Shown here in pieces: positions 9,173 through 18,096 of a stretch of 64,000 nt of DNA. The translations under genes and the position numbers were made by a program. Source of the stretch: Mangrovimonas sp. ST2L15. GTDB taxonomy: Bacteria; Bacteroidota; Bacteroidia; Flavobacteriales; Flavobacteriaceae. The DNA is taken from contig NZ_LBIQ01000031.1 in assembly GCF_001280515.1 (NCBI RefSeq), positions 1-64,000 on the forward strand. Direction: 5' to 3'. Under the pieces are notes generated by a model, which searched no databases, was not told the DNA's origin, and worked only from the letters and a program-made list of their open reading frames with translations. Within the stretch, counting starts at the first letter, position 1; each line of letters begins with the position of its first letter.

Positions 9173-10585
9173 TTAGTTTAAATTGGGGTTTACATCTCTT
9201 ATGGATTGAGCAATTCTAACCACATAGCCATCATCTCCCGGACTTAATGTAAACTCTTCTCCTGTTAAAGGATGAACTCTAGTAAAGACAGGTACTTCGT
9301 CGCCATACACATGGTATCTTTTTTGGTCAAATAGATTTAAAGATGAGCCCGCTAATTCCTTTCTTCTTTCATCCTTCACCAATTGTAAGGTTGTAGCATT
9401 ATCAGTAAAAGCAAGTGGCGTAAAGGATTCTAATCTATTAGGCAGCAAAACATTTAACATATCGATAGCACCTTGACCATCTCCAGTGCGCACCTTGGCT
9501 TCAGCATTAGTTAGCATTAACCTAGGAACACTTAGCCCATTACATCGCTCTGAATTGGCGTACATGTAAATATAATTTGGAGACACATCAATACCCGTAC
9601 TTGATGTTTGAGTTGCAAATAAATACCATCTTCGATCATTATCCTGATCATAAAGTGAAACCAAATCTGGAGAATAGAGATGAAATGGATTTGCAAATGA
9701 CCAATAGATATATCGGTCCCATATAACTTCCTTATTTAGCGTACTAGAGTACCATTGACTTCCATTGTTATAACCAGACCATGGATTTGATGGATTTGTA
9801 AAATCAATAGTGTTGTAGTCATACAGAAAATCATATTGCTCTAAAGCAAGATTAGAGTTTTCAACTGCTTCTTCAAAATTGCCCATATACAAATTAACTT
9901 CTGCAAGTAAAGCATATAATGAAGCACGACCTGGTCTAAAATTTGCATAGGAATTAATAGCATCATAATTTGAATCCAATAAGGCTATAGCTTCATTTAA
10001 ATCTGTTAAAATTTGAGCATAAACTTCACTAACCGAAGATCTCCCCAATAATGCCTGAAGATCAATTTCTAAAGGCATCGCTACCCCTGGTTCATCCGGG
10101 TTTGATGGATCAAAATGATGTGCATACTGATTAACCGTTAAAAAATATTCAAAAGCTCTTTGAGCCAATGCCTCTGCTTTAATGTTATTTCTTTTCGAAG
10201 GATCAAAATTCCCAGGTTCAGCAGTATCTACATCTTCCAAAATTTGATTCATAACGTGGATATAATAATAAAAATTATTGTAATCGCTATCTGCATCATC
10301 TGGATTGAAAATATCATGCTGCCAAGTATATGCATTCACACTTGGTGTGCTATTGGAAATACTATTAAAACTTTCCTCCGTGTGGTATACATCAGGATCT
10401 ATAAACCTTGCATTTGTGCCAACAGAACGTAATATGGCATAATCGAGTAACATTTTGTCATAATCCTCCAATGTTGAGGGAATAATATAACCTGTTGGTT
10501 CAACATCCAAAAAGTCATCGGGACTTTGACAAGATGTAAATGATACGAATATGATTACTATATAAATAATATATTTTGCTTTCAT
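9173..10585 (-). CDS. SusD/RagB-family outer-membrane substrate-binding lipoprotein
   Basis: The 470-residue product (start at 10585) has a lipobox with C19 (SFTSCQSPDD) and the classic SusD N-terminus DFLDVEPTGYIIPSTLEDY. An alpha-helical TPR-like first half follows (ALAQRAFEYFL; GRASLYALLAEVNLYMGNF), and the C-terminal part contains the conserved DERRKELAGSSLNLFDQKRY segment. The acidic residues after the cysteine suggest surface exposure. SusD proteins form a lid on SusC and deliver ligand. RagB, of the same family, binds peptides rather than glycans. An upstream ATG pair at 10618 directly abuts the SusC stop, but the 11 extra residues precede an otherwise standard signal peptide. No glycoside hydrolase is nearby; the neighbours are thioredoxins and a peptidase. 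Confidence 0.93.
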   Translation of the reverse strand: MKAKYIIYIVIIFVSFTSCQSPDDFLDVEPTGYIIPSTLEDYDKMLLDYAILRSVGTNARFIDPDVYHTEESFNSISNSTPSVNAYTWQHDIFNPDDADSDYNNFYYYIHVMNQILEDVDTAEPGNFDPSKRNNIKAEALAQRAFEYFLTVNQYAHHFDPSNPDEPGVAMPLEIDLQALLGRSSVSEVYAQILTDLNEAIALLDSNYDAINSYANFRPGRASLYALLAEVNLYMGNFEEAVENSNLALEQYDFLYDYNTIDFTNPSNPWSGYNNGSQWYSSTLNKEVIWDRYIYWSFANPFHLYSPDLVSLYDQDNDRRWYLFATQTSSTGIDVSPNYIYMYANSERCNGLSVPRLMLTNAEAKVRTGDGQGAIDMLNVLLPNRLESFTPLAFTDNATTLQLVKDERRKELAGSSLNLFDQKRYHVYGDEVPVFTRVHPLTGEEFTLSPGDDGYVVRIAQSIRDVNPNLN

Positions 10586-10618
10586 AGTTTTGCTCTTTTT
10601 ATATTGTTTTAACATCAT

Positions 10619-13600
10619 TTAAAAGGAGACTCTCACTCCAAAAGTGTAACTAGTTAAATTTGTATAAGCCTCTGAATTAGGTGCAATAGGATCTACTCCT
10701 AAATCATTAGCCACCCACAAGAAAGGATTGGCAACCTGCATAGTCAATCGAAGATTTGTTAAGAACGTACGATCTAAAAATTTCTTAGGCATTGTATACC
10801 CCAAAATAATATCTTGAACTCTTAGGTAATCTCCTTTGTGAACATTACGATTAGATTGATTCCAAATGCGGTGCATTGCGCTTGTATCATATCTATTTTC
10901 ATATTCTCCGGTCATAGGATTTAAACCATTATAGAATACTTTTGGAACATCTGTGAATGCTTCATCACCAGGGTTCATCCAACGGTTTGCCCACTCTTGA
11001 TGTAGTCTAATATTCCCAAACCCATAATCATAGTTATTGTAAGAGCCATAACCTGCAGATGCATAGTTATAAGACATTCTGAAAACATAATCAGCTTGAT
11101 AGTTCATATTAACAGTAAGATCCAAACCTTTATAATTGAAGGTTGTAGAAAGACCACCATAGTGTTGAGGCACTGTAGTTCCCACGTACTCCAATTCATC
11201 AATATCAACCGTTCCTCTCCAAGACCTAGTATTACCATTAGCATCATAAAGTAGCACTTCCCCATTGTCATCTAAACCAGCAAAATTATAAGCATAAAGC
11301 CCACCAATTGGCATACCTTCTTCATATGCATTTCCTCCTGTATAACTATCAGCTGTAGGAGCATTGGTTAATTTTGCCTTAGCTAAAATATTTTTATTGT
11401 AATTGAAATTGGCTCTAACCGACCATGTAAAATCATTACTTCTAATGACATCTGCATTCAATTGCAACTCCACACCTTTATTATCAATATCTGCATAATT
11501 TACTCTTGCTGTTGACCAACCTACAGTAGGGTCAATTACTTTTGATGTATAGACATCAGTACTCTTTTTAATATAATAATCTATACTTCCAGATAGCCTG
11601 TTGTTGAAAAAAGCAAAGTCAACACCTAAATTGGTAGTTGCGGTTTCCTCCCATTTCAAATCAGGATTCCCTGGTTGACTAAGCACTAAACTATTATAGG
11701 TATTACCCCATGTAATGTTTCGAACTCGGGCAGTAGGTTCTGGATAAACTCCAATCAAACTATTTCCTCCAAGTCCATAGGTAGCTCTCACCTTCAATCG
11801 GTTAATCCAATTTGCATTATCCAAAAAAGCTTCTTTAGCTGCATCCCATGCTACACCCACCGACCATAACGGTTTGTATCTAAAATCTGGATTGCTTCCA
11901 AAAATATTTGCTTGATCTATTCTGAAACTTCCGTTTAGGGTATACTTATTTTTGAAAGTGTACCCCATATTAGAAAAATAACTTACAAAGCGATTATCTT
12001 GATTGTTGATATCAAACAATTCAGCTGCATAGAAATCATATAATCTAGCTCCAGTCCAATCGACTAAATTATAACTCAACAAAGCTGCTTCATTAATTGG
12101 CAAATAGGTAGTTGATTCTTTATCATACCCAAATTGTCTATTACGCAAAAACTCTGTAAATCTCCTAGAGTATTCTCCTCCAGCAAATACATTCAATTGG
12201 TGATCACCCCATTCCTTATCCCAATTCAATGTGTTCTTAAAGACCCATCCTTTGGAATATGTACGCTCTTGCAAATATTGTGATCCTTTTGGAATACCAT
12301 ATTGATACGAATCTGTATTACTGTCATAGATATAGAAATCATTGACCATATTACGCCATGAAGGCAAATCCATTGATTTAAAGGAATCATAGTCATTCGT
12401 ATTACGCTCATACCTAAAAGAACTACTTAGAGTTAAATCTTTAAGTATTTCTACATCTAATTTAAAATCAGCCCTAATATCTAATAAGGTTCTATCATTG
12501 TCCAGATTTCTGTGTTCTTCTAAATAATTATAGGTGTAGGGAGCTCCAACCAGCGGTTCACGGTCTTGAGACATCCAAGGGTTCCAGCTATAATACTTTT
12601 GAATATACTGCCCATTTTCATCAACCAATTGATCATAGGGCTGCGCCATATAAAACATATCTATTGGGTTAAAAGCTCCATATTGAGTATCAAAACTGTT
12701 ATCATTCTGTTGCCTTAAAACAGCTGTCATACCAGCAGTGAAAGCAATTTTATCATTAAAATCAAAGGTGTTACGCATATTCATGGTATACCTTTCTTGA
12801 TCATCGCCAATGGTTTGTCCTTCAACATCCGTATATGACAGTGACCCGAAAAAAGCATTACGTTCACCTCCTCCTGAAAGAGATAAATTATAGGTCTTTT
12901 GCATAGCATTTCTTATAAAATACTTTTCCCAATCATTCTCTATATTTCTCCTTCTTAATTCGTTCATATAGTTATTATAGGTGTTTTGAGACCAAGTAAC
13001 ACCATCAGGAGAAAGCCCATTTCTATATATTTGAGCCATATGAAAATCATTGATACTGGAATTACTGCCTACCAATCCATTGATATTTGTCCATCCCTTA
13101 TCAATAAATTCTTGATCTAAATCCATTTCTTGAGAAGTAGACATAAGGTTTAAGTCACTTAAGTCAACTTTATTTTCCATTTTGACAAAACTGGAAAAAT
13201 CTACTTTCAAGGGTTGGTTTTTCCCTCCTCTTTTAGTTACAATTACAACCACACCATTTGAGGCCCTAGACCCCCAAATTGATGATGCAGAGGCATCCTT
13301 CAAAATGGTGATAGATTCAACATCTTCTGGATTGATTGACTCTAAATTTTGTTGTTCTGCCAAAGGGAAGCCGTCAACAATTATTAAAGGATTGGCAAAG
13401 GCACTTAAAATGGTAGAACGCCCTCTTATTTCAAAATTGTTGAACCTCGGGTTTATATTCAAACCTGCAACTTGACCAGTGATTCTCTCAATAATATTTG
13501 TTCCAGAAGGTCGCTGTTCAAGTTGGCTTGCCCCAACTTGTGTGAAAGACCCCGCTGTTCTCTCTTCAGAAAGCTCCTGATAACCAGTTAAAACAACTTC

Positions 13601-14248
13601 ATCCAGAGAATTAATGGACTCCTTTAAAACTACATTAATAACATTATCTGAAGAATAATTATTTAAGTTAGATATATCTATTTTTCTTGTAGTAAATCCC
13701 ACATAAGAAAATTCTAATACAGCTTGTACATCCGAAACCTTAATGGTATAATTCCCTGAAAAATCAGTAGCAACCCCATTTCGAGTATTGGCTTCCAAAA
13801 CTGTTACACCAGGCAATGGAATACCATTTTCATCTGTTACTTTTCCTGAAATCTGTATTCCTTGAGCAGTGGCAGAATAATTATTTTTAATAATCTGAAT
13901 GGTATTATGCTCACCCATGACATAATTTAAATTGCTATTTTTTAAACTTTCGTTTAATAAATCTCCAACAAAAAACTCTCCTTTTTTGAGTTGAACTTTG
14001 GGTGCATCCTGAAACAAATTTTTAGGATAAATGAAATGATAATCAGTTTGTTGTTTGATTATTTGAAATACTTCATCCACAGATACTGATTTATTATCAT
14101 CAATAGTAATTTTTTGCTGTGCAAATGAGTCTTTGCCATTTAAACCAAAAACGGTGACGCAAAAAAGAAAAATAAACATTCTCATAGATAAAAGAAGAAG
14201 TCGCCTTCCAAACAAACCTGAAGGCACATGATTTAATTTAATTTTCAT
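10619..14248 (-). CDS. SusC/RagA-family TonB-dependent transporter with N-terminal STN domain
   Basis: A 1209-residue outer-membrane transporter. In order: a signal peptide (about 1-44), an STN/secretin short domain (about 45-120), a carboxypeptidase-regulatory-like beta domain (about 130-215, GKVTDENGIPLPGVTV), a plug (about 220-340, with IIVDGFPL and GSRASNGVVVIVTKRGGK), then the 22-strand-type barrel ending in VRVSF with the terminal Phe needed for outer-membrane insertion. The STN domain is the part that contacts FecR-type anti-sigma factors, and both a fecR and an ECF sigma gene lie directly upstream. So transport occupancy probably induces the locus. The gene follows fecR after 101 bp that contain a strong hairpin. 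Substrate not determinable; peptide is favoured by the neighbours. Confidence 0.95.
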   Translation of the reverse strand: MKIKLNHVPSGLFGRRLLLLSMRMFIFLFCVTVFGLNGKDSFAQQKITIDDNKSVSVDEVFQIIKQQTDYHFIYPKNLFQDAPKVQLKKGEFFVGDLLNESLKNSNLNYVMGEHNTIQIIKNNYSATAQGIQISGKVTDENGIPLPGVTVLEANTRNGVATDFSGNYTIKVSDVQAVLEFSYVGFTTRKIDISNLNNYSSDNVINVVLKESINSLDEVVLTGYQELSEERTAGSFTQVGASQLEQRPSGTNIIERITGQVAGLNINPRFNNFEIRGRSTILSAFANPLIIVDGFPLAEQQNLESINPEDVESITILKDASASSIWGSRASNGVVVIVTKRGGKNQPLKVDFSSFVKMENKVDLSDLNLMSTSQEMDLDQEFIDKGWTNINGLVGSNSSINDFHMAQIYRNGLSPDGVTWSQNTYNNYMNELRRRNIENDWEKYFIRNAMQKTYNLSLSGGGERNAFFGSLSYTDVEGQTIGDDQERYTMNMRNTFDFNDKIAFTAGMTAVLRQQNDNSFDTQYGAFNPIDMFYMAQPYDQLVDENGQYIQKYYSWNPWMSQDREPLVGAPYTYNYLEEHRNLDNDRTLLDIRADFKLDVEILKDLTLSSSFRYERNTNDYDSFKSMDLPSWRNMVNDFYIYDSNTDSYQYGIPKGSQYLQERTYSKGWVFKNTLNWDKEWGDHQLNVFAGGEYSRRFTEFLRNRQFGYDKESTTYLPINEAALLSYNLVDWTGARLYDFYAAELFDINNQDNRFVSYFSNMGYTFKNKYTLNGSFRIDQANIFGSNPDFRYKPLWSVGVAWDAAKEAFLDNANWINRLKVRATYGLGGNSLIGVYPEPTARVRNITWGNTYNSLVLSQPGNPDLKWEETATTNLGVDFAFFNNRLSGSIDYYIKKSTDVYTSKVIDPTVGWSTARVNYADIDNKGVELQLNADVIRSNDFTWSVRANFNYNKNILAKAKLTNAPTADSYTGGNAYEEGMPIGGLYAYNFAGLDDNGEVLLYDANGNTRSWRGTVDIDELEYVGTTVPQHYGGLSTTFNYKGLDLTVNMNYQADYVFRMSYNYASAGYGSYNNYDYGFGNIRLHQEWANRWMNPGDEAFTDVPKVFYNGLNPMTGEYENRYDTSAMHRIWNQSNRNVHKGDYLRVQDIILGYTMPKKFLDRTFLTNLRLTMQVANPFLWVANDLGVDPIAPNSEAYTNLTSYTFGVRVSF

Positions 14249-14299
14249 AAATTTGAATTGTGTTAGTTAGACATCCGATTAATTAATACATCAATTAAT

Positions 14300-14340
14300 A
14301 GCGAAGAGACCTCACACCGCCAAATGTTAAGCTCTTCGCT
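14300..14340 (-). promoter_or_regulatory. Strong inverted repeat between fecR and susC
   Basis: Perfect 9-bp arms AGCGAAGAG (14300-14308) and CTCTTCGCT (14332-14340) with a 23-nt loop. It lies 10 bp after the fecR stop on the minus strand. A T-rich run follows only on the plus strand, where no gene ends. On the coding strand it may therefore be an RNA hairpin that protects or separates the highly expressed susC message from the regulator message. It could alternatively be a bidirectional terminator. Confidence 0.45.
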
Positions 14341-14349
14341 TTTTTATTT

Positions 14350-15474
14350 TTATTCTATAGTTATTAGTTTTCCTTCAATTTTAAAATTGGTAATAAGTCC
14401 GTAGTTTTTGATACTTTTTAGAACATCAACAATAGTTTGATCTCTTCCTAAAACACCTACAAACTGCTCATCCATAATTTTTTTGTTTTCAAAAACAATA
14501 TCAAAATCATACCACCTCGAAAGGACTTTCATAATATCCTTTAATGATTTTCCATCAAAACTAAAAATACCTTCCTTCCATGAGATTTCAGGTTCAACAT
14601 CAACATCAGCTATTACCAAATTTTCTTTCACTAAATTTATGGTTGATTGTTGTCCTGGCATAAGAATTTGGTTATACTCCTCATAAGCAACCTGTACTTT
14701 ACCATGAACTAAAGTGGTGTAAATAAAGGTTTCATCCTTGTAAGCCTTCACATTGAATCCTGTTCCTAAAACTTCAATTTTTTGATTTGTGTTAGAAACA
14801 ACAAATTTAGACCCATTATTTTGGGAGCTAGGTGTAACCTCAAAATAGGCTTCACCATAGACTAATTCAACTTCTCTATCTTGGTTATTTAAAAATGCAA
14901 CAGGGAATTTTAATTGAGAATCAGAATTTAACCAAACCTGAGTACCATCTGATAAACTTAAGGTAAACTGACCACCTCTAGGAATGGTTAAATAATTATA
15001 TTCCAGGTTGCCCCCTTCTGTACTAGAACTATATACTAATTCCTCTCCATCACTTTTGACATACTCGGTCTCATATAACTTTCCTTTTTCAAGTTCTACA
15101 AATGAACCATCTCCTAAGGTTAATACTGCCTTGTCAGTTCCTGTAAGGATTTGATTATCTACAATAACTGGCTCTATTAAAGAAGGTTTATTTTTGGAAT
15201 TAAAGTATATAGAAACAGCTAAGAAGCAAGCAACTGATGCTGCCACTGCAAATTTCCAATATATATTTTTAGAACTTTTTGGTTTAATACTTTTTTGAAG
15301 CCTCTTCCATTCACCTTCAAGATTTATATTGAGTGAATCTGCATTGTAATTTGCCTTTACATTTTCAAAATACCTTTTATGGTGTTCAGACTCTTGGTAC
15401 CATTTGGAGAATACAATCTCCTCCTCAGGAGTGAGGTTATTATTTATTTTCTTAATTATTAATCTAAATTCCAT
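14350..15474 (-). CDS. FecR-family anti-sigma factor
   Basis: A 374-residue inner-membrane regulator. The short cytoplasmic N-terminal domain (about 1-70, with LTPEEEIVFSKWYQES) holds the sigma factor. One membrane span follows (about 72-90). The periplasmic FecR beta domain (about 110-275) contains LTIPRGGQFTLSLSDGTQVW and FEVTPS. A C-terminal DUF4974 domain (about 300-372, SLKDIMKVLSRWYDF) reads the STN domain of the transporter. It is encoded between the ECF sigma factor and susC, the standard order for cell-surface signalling. The signal from a loaded SusC should release the sigma factor 15595-16152. Confidence 0.95.
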   Translation of the reverse strand: MEFRLIIKKINNNLTPEEEIVFSKWYQESEHHKRYFENVKANYNADSLNINLEGEWKRLQKSIKPKSSKNIYWKFAVAASVACFLAVSIYFNSKNKPSLIEPVIVDNQILTGTDKAVLTLGDGSFVELEKGKLYETEYVKSDGEELVYSSSTEGGNLEYNYLTIPRGGQFTLSLSDGTQVWLNSDSQLKFPVAFLNNQDREVELVYGEAYFEVTPSSQNNGSKFVVSNTNQKIEVLGTGFNVKAYKDETFIYTTLVHGKVQVAYEEYNQILMPGQQSTINLVKENLVIADVDVEPEISWKEGIFSFDGKSLKDIMKVLSRWYDFDIVFENKKIMDEQFVGVLGRDQTIVDVLKSIKNYGLITNFKIEGKLITIE

Positions 15475-15594
15475 TTCGGATTTATTTGGCCTTTATATGT
15501 TAGACAAATAAAACCTAAAAAAGGGTGACAAAAAATTTGAAAAAAATTAAAAAAACAGAAATTTAGATAAAAAATTAGTTTAAAAACACCTTCT

Positions 15595-16152
15595 TTATTG
15601 ATGGGATTCAAACATAATAGCCAAAATAGATATGATTTCCGCAATTTTAAGTTTTGCTCTTTTCAATTGTGTTTTTACTGTATTGACGGAAATATTAAGT
15701 TCCATAGCTATTTCAGAATATTTGTAATTGTTAAGATATTTTAATTTGACGATTTCTTGCATACGATCGGGTAAAGAAGTAAGAGCTTTAGACACTTGCT
15801 GATTTAGTATTTTTCTCTCGTCTTCATCACTAAGAGAAATTTCATGCTCAGAAACCAAATTTAAAGCTAAATCCAAAAGCTCGTAATCATCGGTGATCTT
15901 TATTGTTTTTAAGAAGTTTAAGCAACGGTTTCTTACCATTGTATAAGAATAACTTTTTAAGGACACTTGAATATCAATGGATTTGGCATTCTCCCATATA
16001 TAAATAAATACTTCTTGTACTAAATCCTGACTAGAATCTTGGTCAAAAAGAAATCCATTAGCATAGATAACTAAATCTTCATAGTTCTTCTCGAAAAAAG
16101 ATTTGAAGACACTTTGATCTCCTTTACGAATAGACTCAAATACAAGATCCAT
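15595..16152 (-). CDS. ECF RNA polymerase sigma factor (FecI-like)
   Basis: A 185-residue sigma-70 group IV protein. Region 2 is seen in DSSQDLVQEVFIYIWENA (about 38-55) and region 4 in LPDRMQEIVKLKYL followed by the helix-turn-helix YSEIAMELNISVNTVKTQL (about 125-165). There are no extra domains. It is the first gene of the minus-strand locus and is followed by fecR after 120 bp. The start at 16152 puts the region 2 helices at the normal distance from the N-terminus. Expected targets are its own locus, chiefly susC. Transcription is divergent from the TetR gene across a 365-bp gap. Confidence 0.95.
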   Translation of the reverse strand: MDLVFESIRKGDQSVFKSFFEKNYEDLVIYANGFLFDQDSSQDLVQEVFIYIWENAKSIDIQVSLKSYSYTMVRNRCLNFLKTIKITDDYELLDLALNLVSEHEISLSDEDERKILNQQVSKALTSLPDRMQEIVKLKYLNNYKYSEIAMELNISVNTVKTQLKRAKLKIAEIISILAIMFESHQ

Positions 16153-16471
16153 TGGTTTAGTTAATATATTGTAAAGTTTACACCAAATCTAACAAAAAGC
16201 AACAATTCCTATAACTATCAGTTGTTTTATTTAATTTTTTTTTAAAATATCTTAAAATTAATATTATGAAAAATGGAAGCCTAAAAAAATAGATGATTTT
16301 ATTGAAATATATCATTTTCAACATAATACGCCTAAAGGTTATAGGAAATCAATAATTTTTTTTAGAAAAAGCTTAAAACTTGACTTTACATAATAAATTA
16401 TCATCCATCTCATTTTACAATGCTTTACTTATTAAATTATATCAATTACAAAACATATGTTAAACATTTTC

Positions 16472-16499
16472 ACAAAACTAAACAATCGGTTAGTTTTGT
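16472..16499 (+). promoter_or_regulatory. Palindromic operator for the adjacent TetR regulator
   Basis: Perfect 10-bp inverted repeat ACAAAACTAA (16472-16481) and TTAGTTTTGT (16490-16499) around an 8-nt centre ACAATCGG. It ends 18 bp before the tetR start codon, so bound repressor would block the promoter. This spacing and symmetry are typical of autoregulated TetR-family genes. The rest of the 365-bp divergent gap (16153-16517) is A/T-rich. It must also hold the promoter of the ECF sigma gene, but I cannot place it with certainty. Confidence 0.7.
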
Positions 16500-16517
16500 T
16501 TTAGGAATAAGGAATTA

Positions 16518-17081
16518 ATGCCAAGACTCAAAAAATATAATGAACAAGAGGTGATAGAAAAAGCCATGAATTTGTTTTGGAAACAGGGCTTTGAAAATAC
16601 TTCTATGCAAATGCTAGAGAATGAAATGGGCATTAATAAGTTTTCTATTTATTCAAGCTTTGGTAGTAAAAACGGAATATTTTTAGAAAGTTTGAATTGT
16701 TATAAGAAAAAATTGTATCAATTACTTAGTTCCTTAAGAAAAAACTCTAGTCATATTGAAGATATCAAACAATATTTTTATGACTTTATTGCTTTTTCAC
16801 AAGAGGCAGGTATTAAAAAAGGTTGTTTAATTACTAATACAGCAGGAGAAATTAGAGAAGATGCTGACGCACAAATAAAACAAACCTTAAAAGAATTTAC
16901 TGAAGAAGTGAGGACTATTTTTTCTAACATTTTAAAGAAAGATTCCAACAAAAGCAATGAAATAGTAAACCAACAAGCTGATTATTTAATCATTTCCATG
17001 TTTGGACTTTCTATGGCCTCTAGAATATTCAACCCGTCACAATTAGACAACTATATATTAAACATATTTAGAAACCTTTAA
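16518..17081 (+). CDS. TetR/AcrR-family transcriptional repressor
   Basis: A 187-residue regulator with an N-terminal TetR helix-turn-helix: EKAMNLFWKQGFENTSM followed by the recognition helix KFSIYSSFGSKNGIFLESL (about residues 11-58). The C-terminal ligand domain includes KKGCLITNTAGEIRED, a pattern seen in TetR_C members that respond to small lipophilic or oxidative compounds. The start is fixed by the operator palindrome 18 bp upstream. The gene after it (a peroxiredoxin-like lipoprotein, 70 bp on, same strand) is the likely regulated partner. Ligand unknown. Confidence 0.92.
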   Translation: MPRLKKYNEQEVIEKAMNLFWKQGFENTSMQMLENEMGINKFSIYSSFGSKNGIFLESLNCYKKKLYQLLSSLRKNSSHIEDIKQYFYDFIAFSQEAGIKKGCLITNTAGEIREDADAQIKQTLKEFTEEVRTIFSNILKKDSNKSNEIVNQQADYLIISMFGLSMASRIFNPSQLDNYILNIFRNL

Positions 17082-17151
17082 TATTTTTTAATAAATAACC
17101 GAAAACTAAGGATATACGTTTTGAAAAATTTAATTGGTAAAAAAATATAAT

Positions 17152-17964
17152 ATGAAATTTATTAAAAACATCTCAATGAAAACATCCAACATTTTAACCC
17201 TAGGTCTATTCTGTATTATAGCTTTTTCCTGTAAAAACAGTACTTCTGAAAACAACACCGAAACAACAGAAACAAACATGGAACAAAACAACGAATCCAA
17301 GGCTATCGAAAAAACTCCTACCCTATCATCACAACTGGAAGAACGCAAGGAAAATTTCGAAAAAAAAGCAGATGATACCACCAAAAAAATATATCAAGAA
17401 GGTTTAGATGCTGTTGCTGAAAGCGGCATTTTAGAATCCGCCAAAAACGTTGGGGATAAAGCTCCAAACTTTACTTTAAAAAATGCTTTAGGAGAAGACA
17501 TTCGCTTAGAAGCTTACTTAAATAGAGGTCCTGTAGTCTTAACATGGTATAGAGGTGGCTGGTGTCCATATTGTAATTTAACATTACAACACCTACAGCA
17601 AGAGTTACCAAAATTTAAAGAAGCTGGTGCCCAACTATTGGCTCTGACCCCGGAATTACCAGATCAATCTATAAGCACTAAAGAAAAACACCAATTAGAA
17701 TTTGAAGTTTTAAGCGATATTGGAAATAAAGTAGCCAAAGACTACGGCGTGGTCTTTAAGTTAACCGACGAAGTCGCTAACATCTACAACCAAAAATTTG
17801 ACCTCAATGGTCACAATGGAGATGAATCTAACGAACTTCCATTGGCAGCGACTTATGTTATCAACACAGATGGAACCATTGCCTATGCCTTTTTAGATTC
17901 CGACTATAGAAACAGAGCTGAACCATCAGAAATAACAGCCTTTTTAAAATCTATGAATGAATAA
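17152..17964 (+). CDS. Peroxiredoxin-like (AhpC/TSA) lipoprotein
   Basis: A 270-residue thiol peroxidase-like protein. The signal peptide with lipobox IIAFSCKN places it on a periplasm-facing membrane. The thioredoxin-fold domain (about 100-268) starts GDKAPNFTLKNALGED and has the active site WYRGGWCPYCNLTLQ. That CPYC replaces the usual T-x-x-C of classic peroxiredoxins and is typical of the peroxiredoxin-like AhpC/TSA subgroup. Two alternative starts exist: 17134, which adds MVKKYN, and 17176. I chose 17152 because it gives a normal basic n-region. The linker after the cysteine is rich in Asn, Thr and Glu. It probably detoxifies peroxides and shares regulation with the TetR gene upstream. 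Confidence 0.85.
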   Translation: MKFIKNISMKTSNILTLGLFCIIAFSCKNSTSENNTETTETNMEQNNESKAIEKTPTLSSQLEERKENFEKKADDTTKKIYQEGLDAVAESGILESAKNVGDKAPNFTLKNALGEDIRLEAYLNRGPVVLTWYRGGWCPYCNLTLQHLQQELPKFKEAGAQLLALTPELPDQSISTKEKHQLEFEVLSDIGNKVAKDYGVVFKLTDEVANIYNQKFDLNGHNGDESNELPLAATYVINTDGTIAYAFLDSDYRNRAEPSEITAFLKSMNE

Positions 17965-17981
17965 ATTATTATATTGGAAAA

Positions 17982-18096
17982 TATTAACCACGTGAACACA
18001 AAACCGAACAGGCAGGTGAACACGATTTTGAACACGATTATTTATAACTAACTGATAATCAATATCTATTTTTGTCAGTTAATCAATTCATAACCC
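17982..18096 (+). repeat. 115-bp direct repeat, copy A
   Basis: Matches copy B at 32648-32762 at 112 of 115 positions in the same orientation, with no gaps. The differences are A/G, C/A and G/A. It contains a near-perfect inverted repeat (TAACTGATAA and TTGTCAGTTA) and ends in TTCATAACCC, which is the anticodon-loop sequence of the tRNA remnant at copy B. It has no ORF. Identity stops abruptly on the right, where a truncated ORF begins. Confidence 0.95.

Noticed and set aside
14300-14346. Intrinsic terminator for a plus-strand gene
   Set aside because: No plus-strand gene ends here. The neighbouring genes are on the minus strand.
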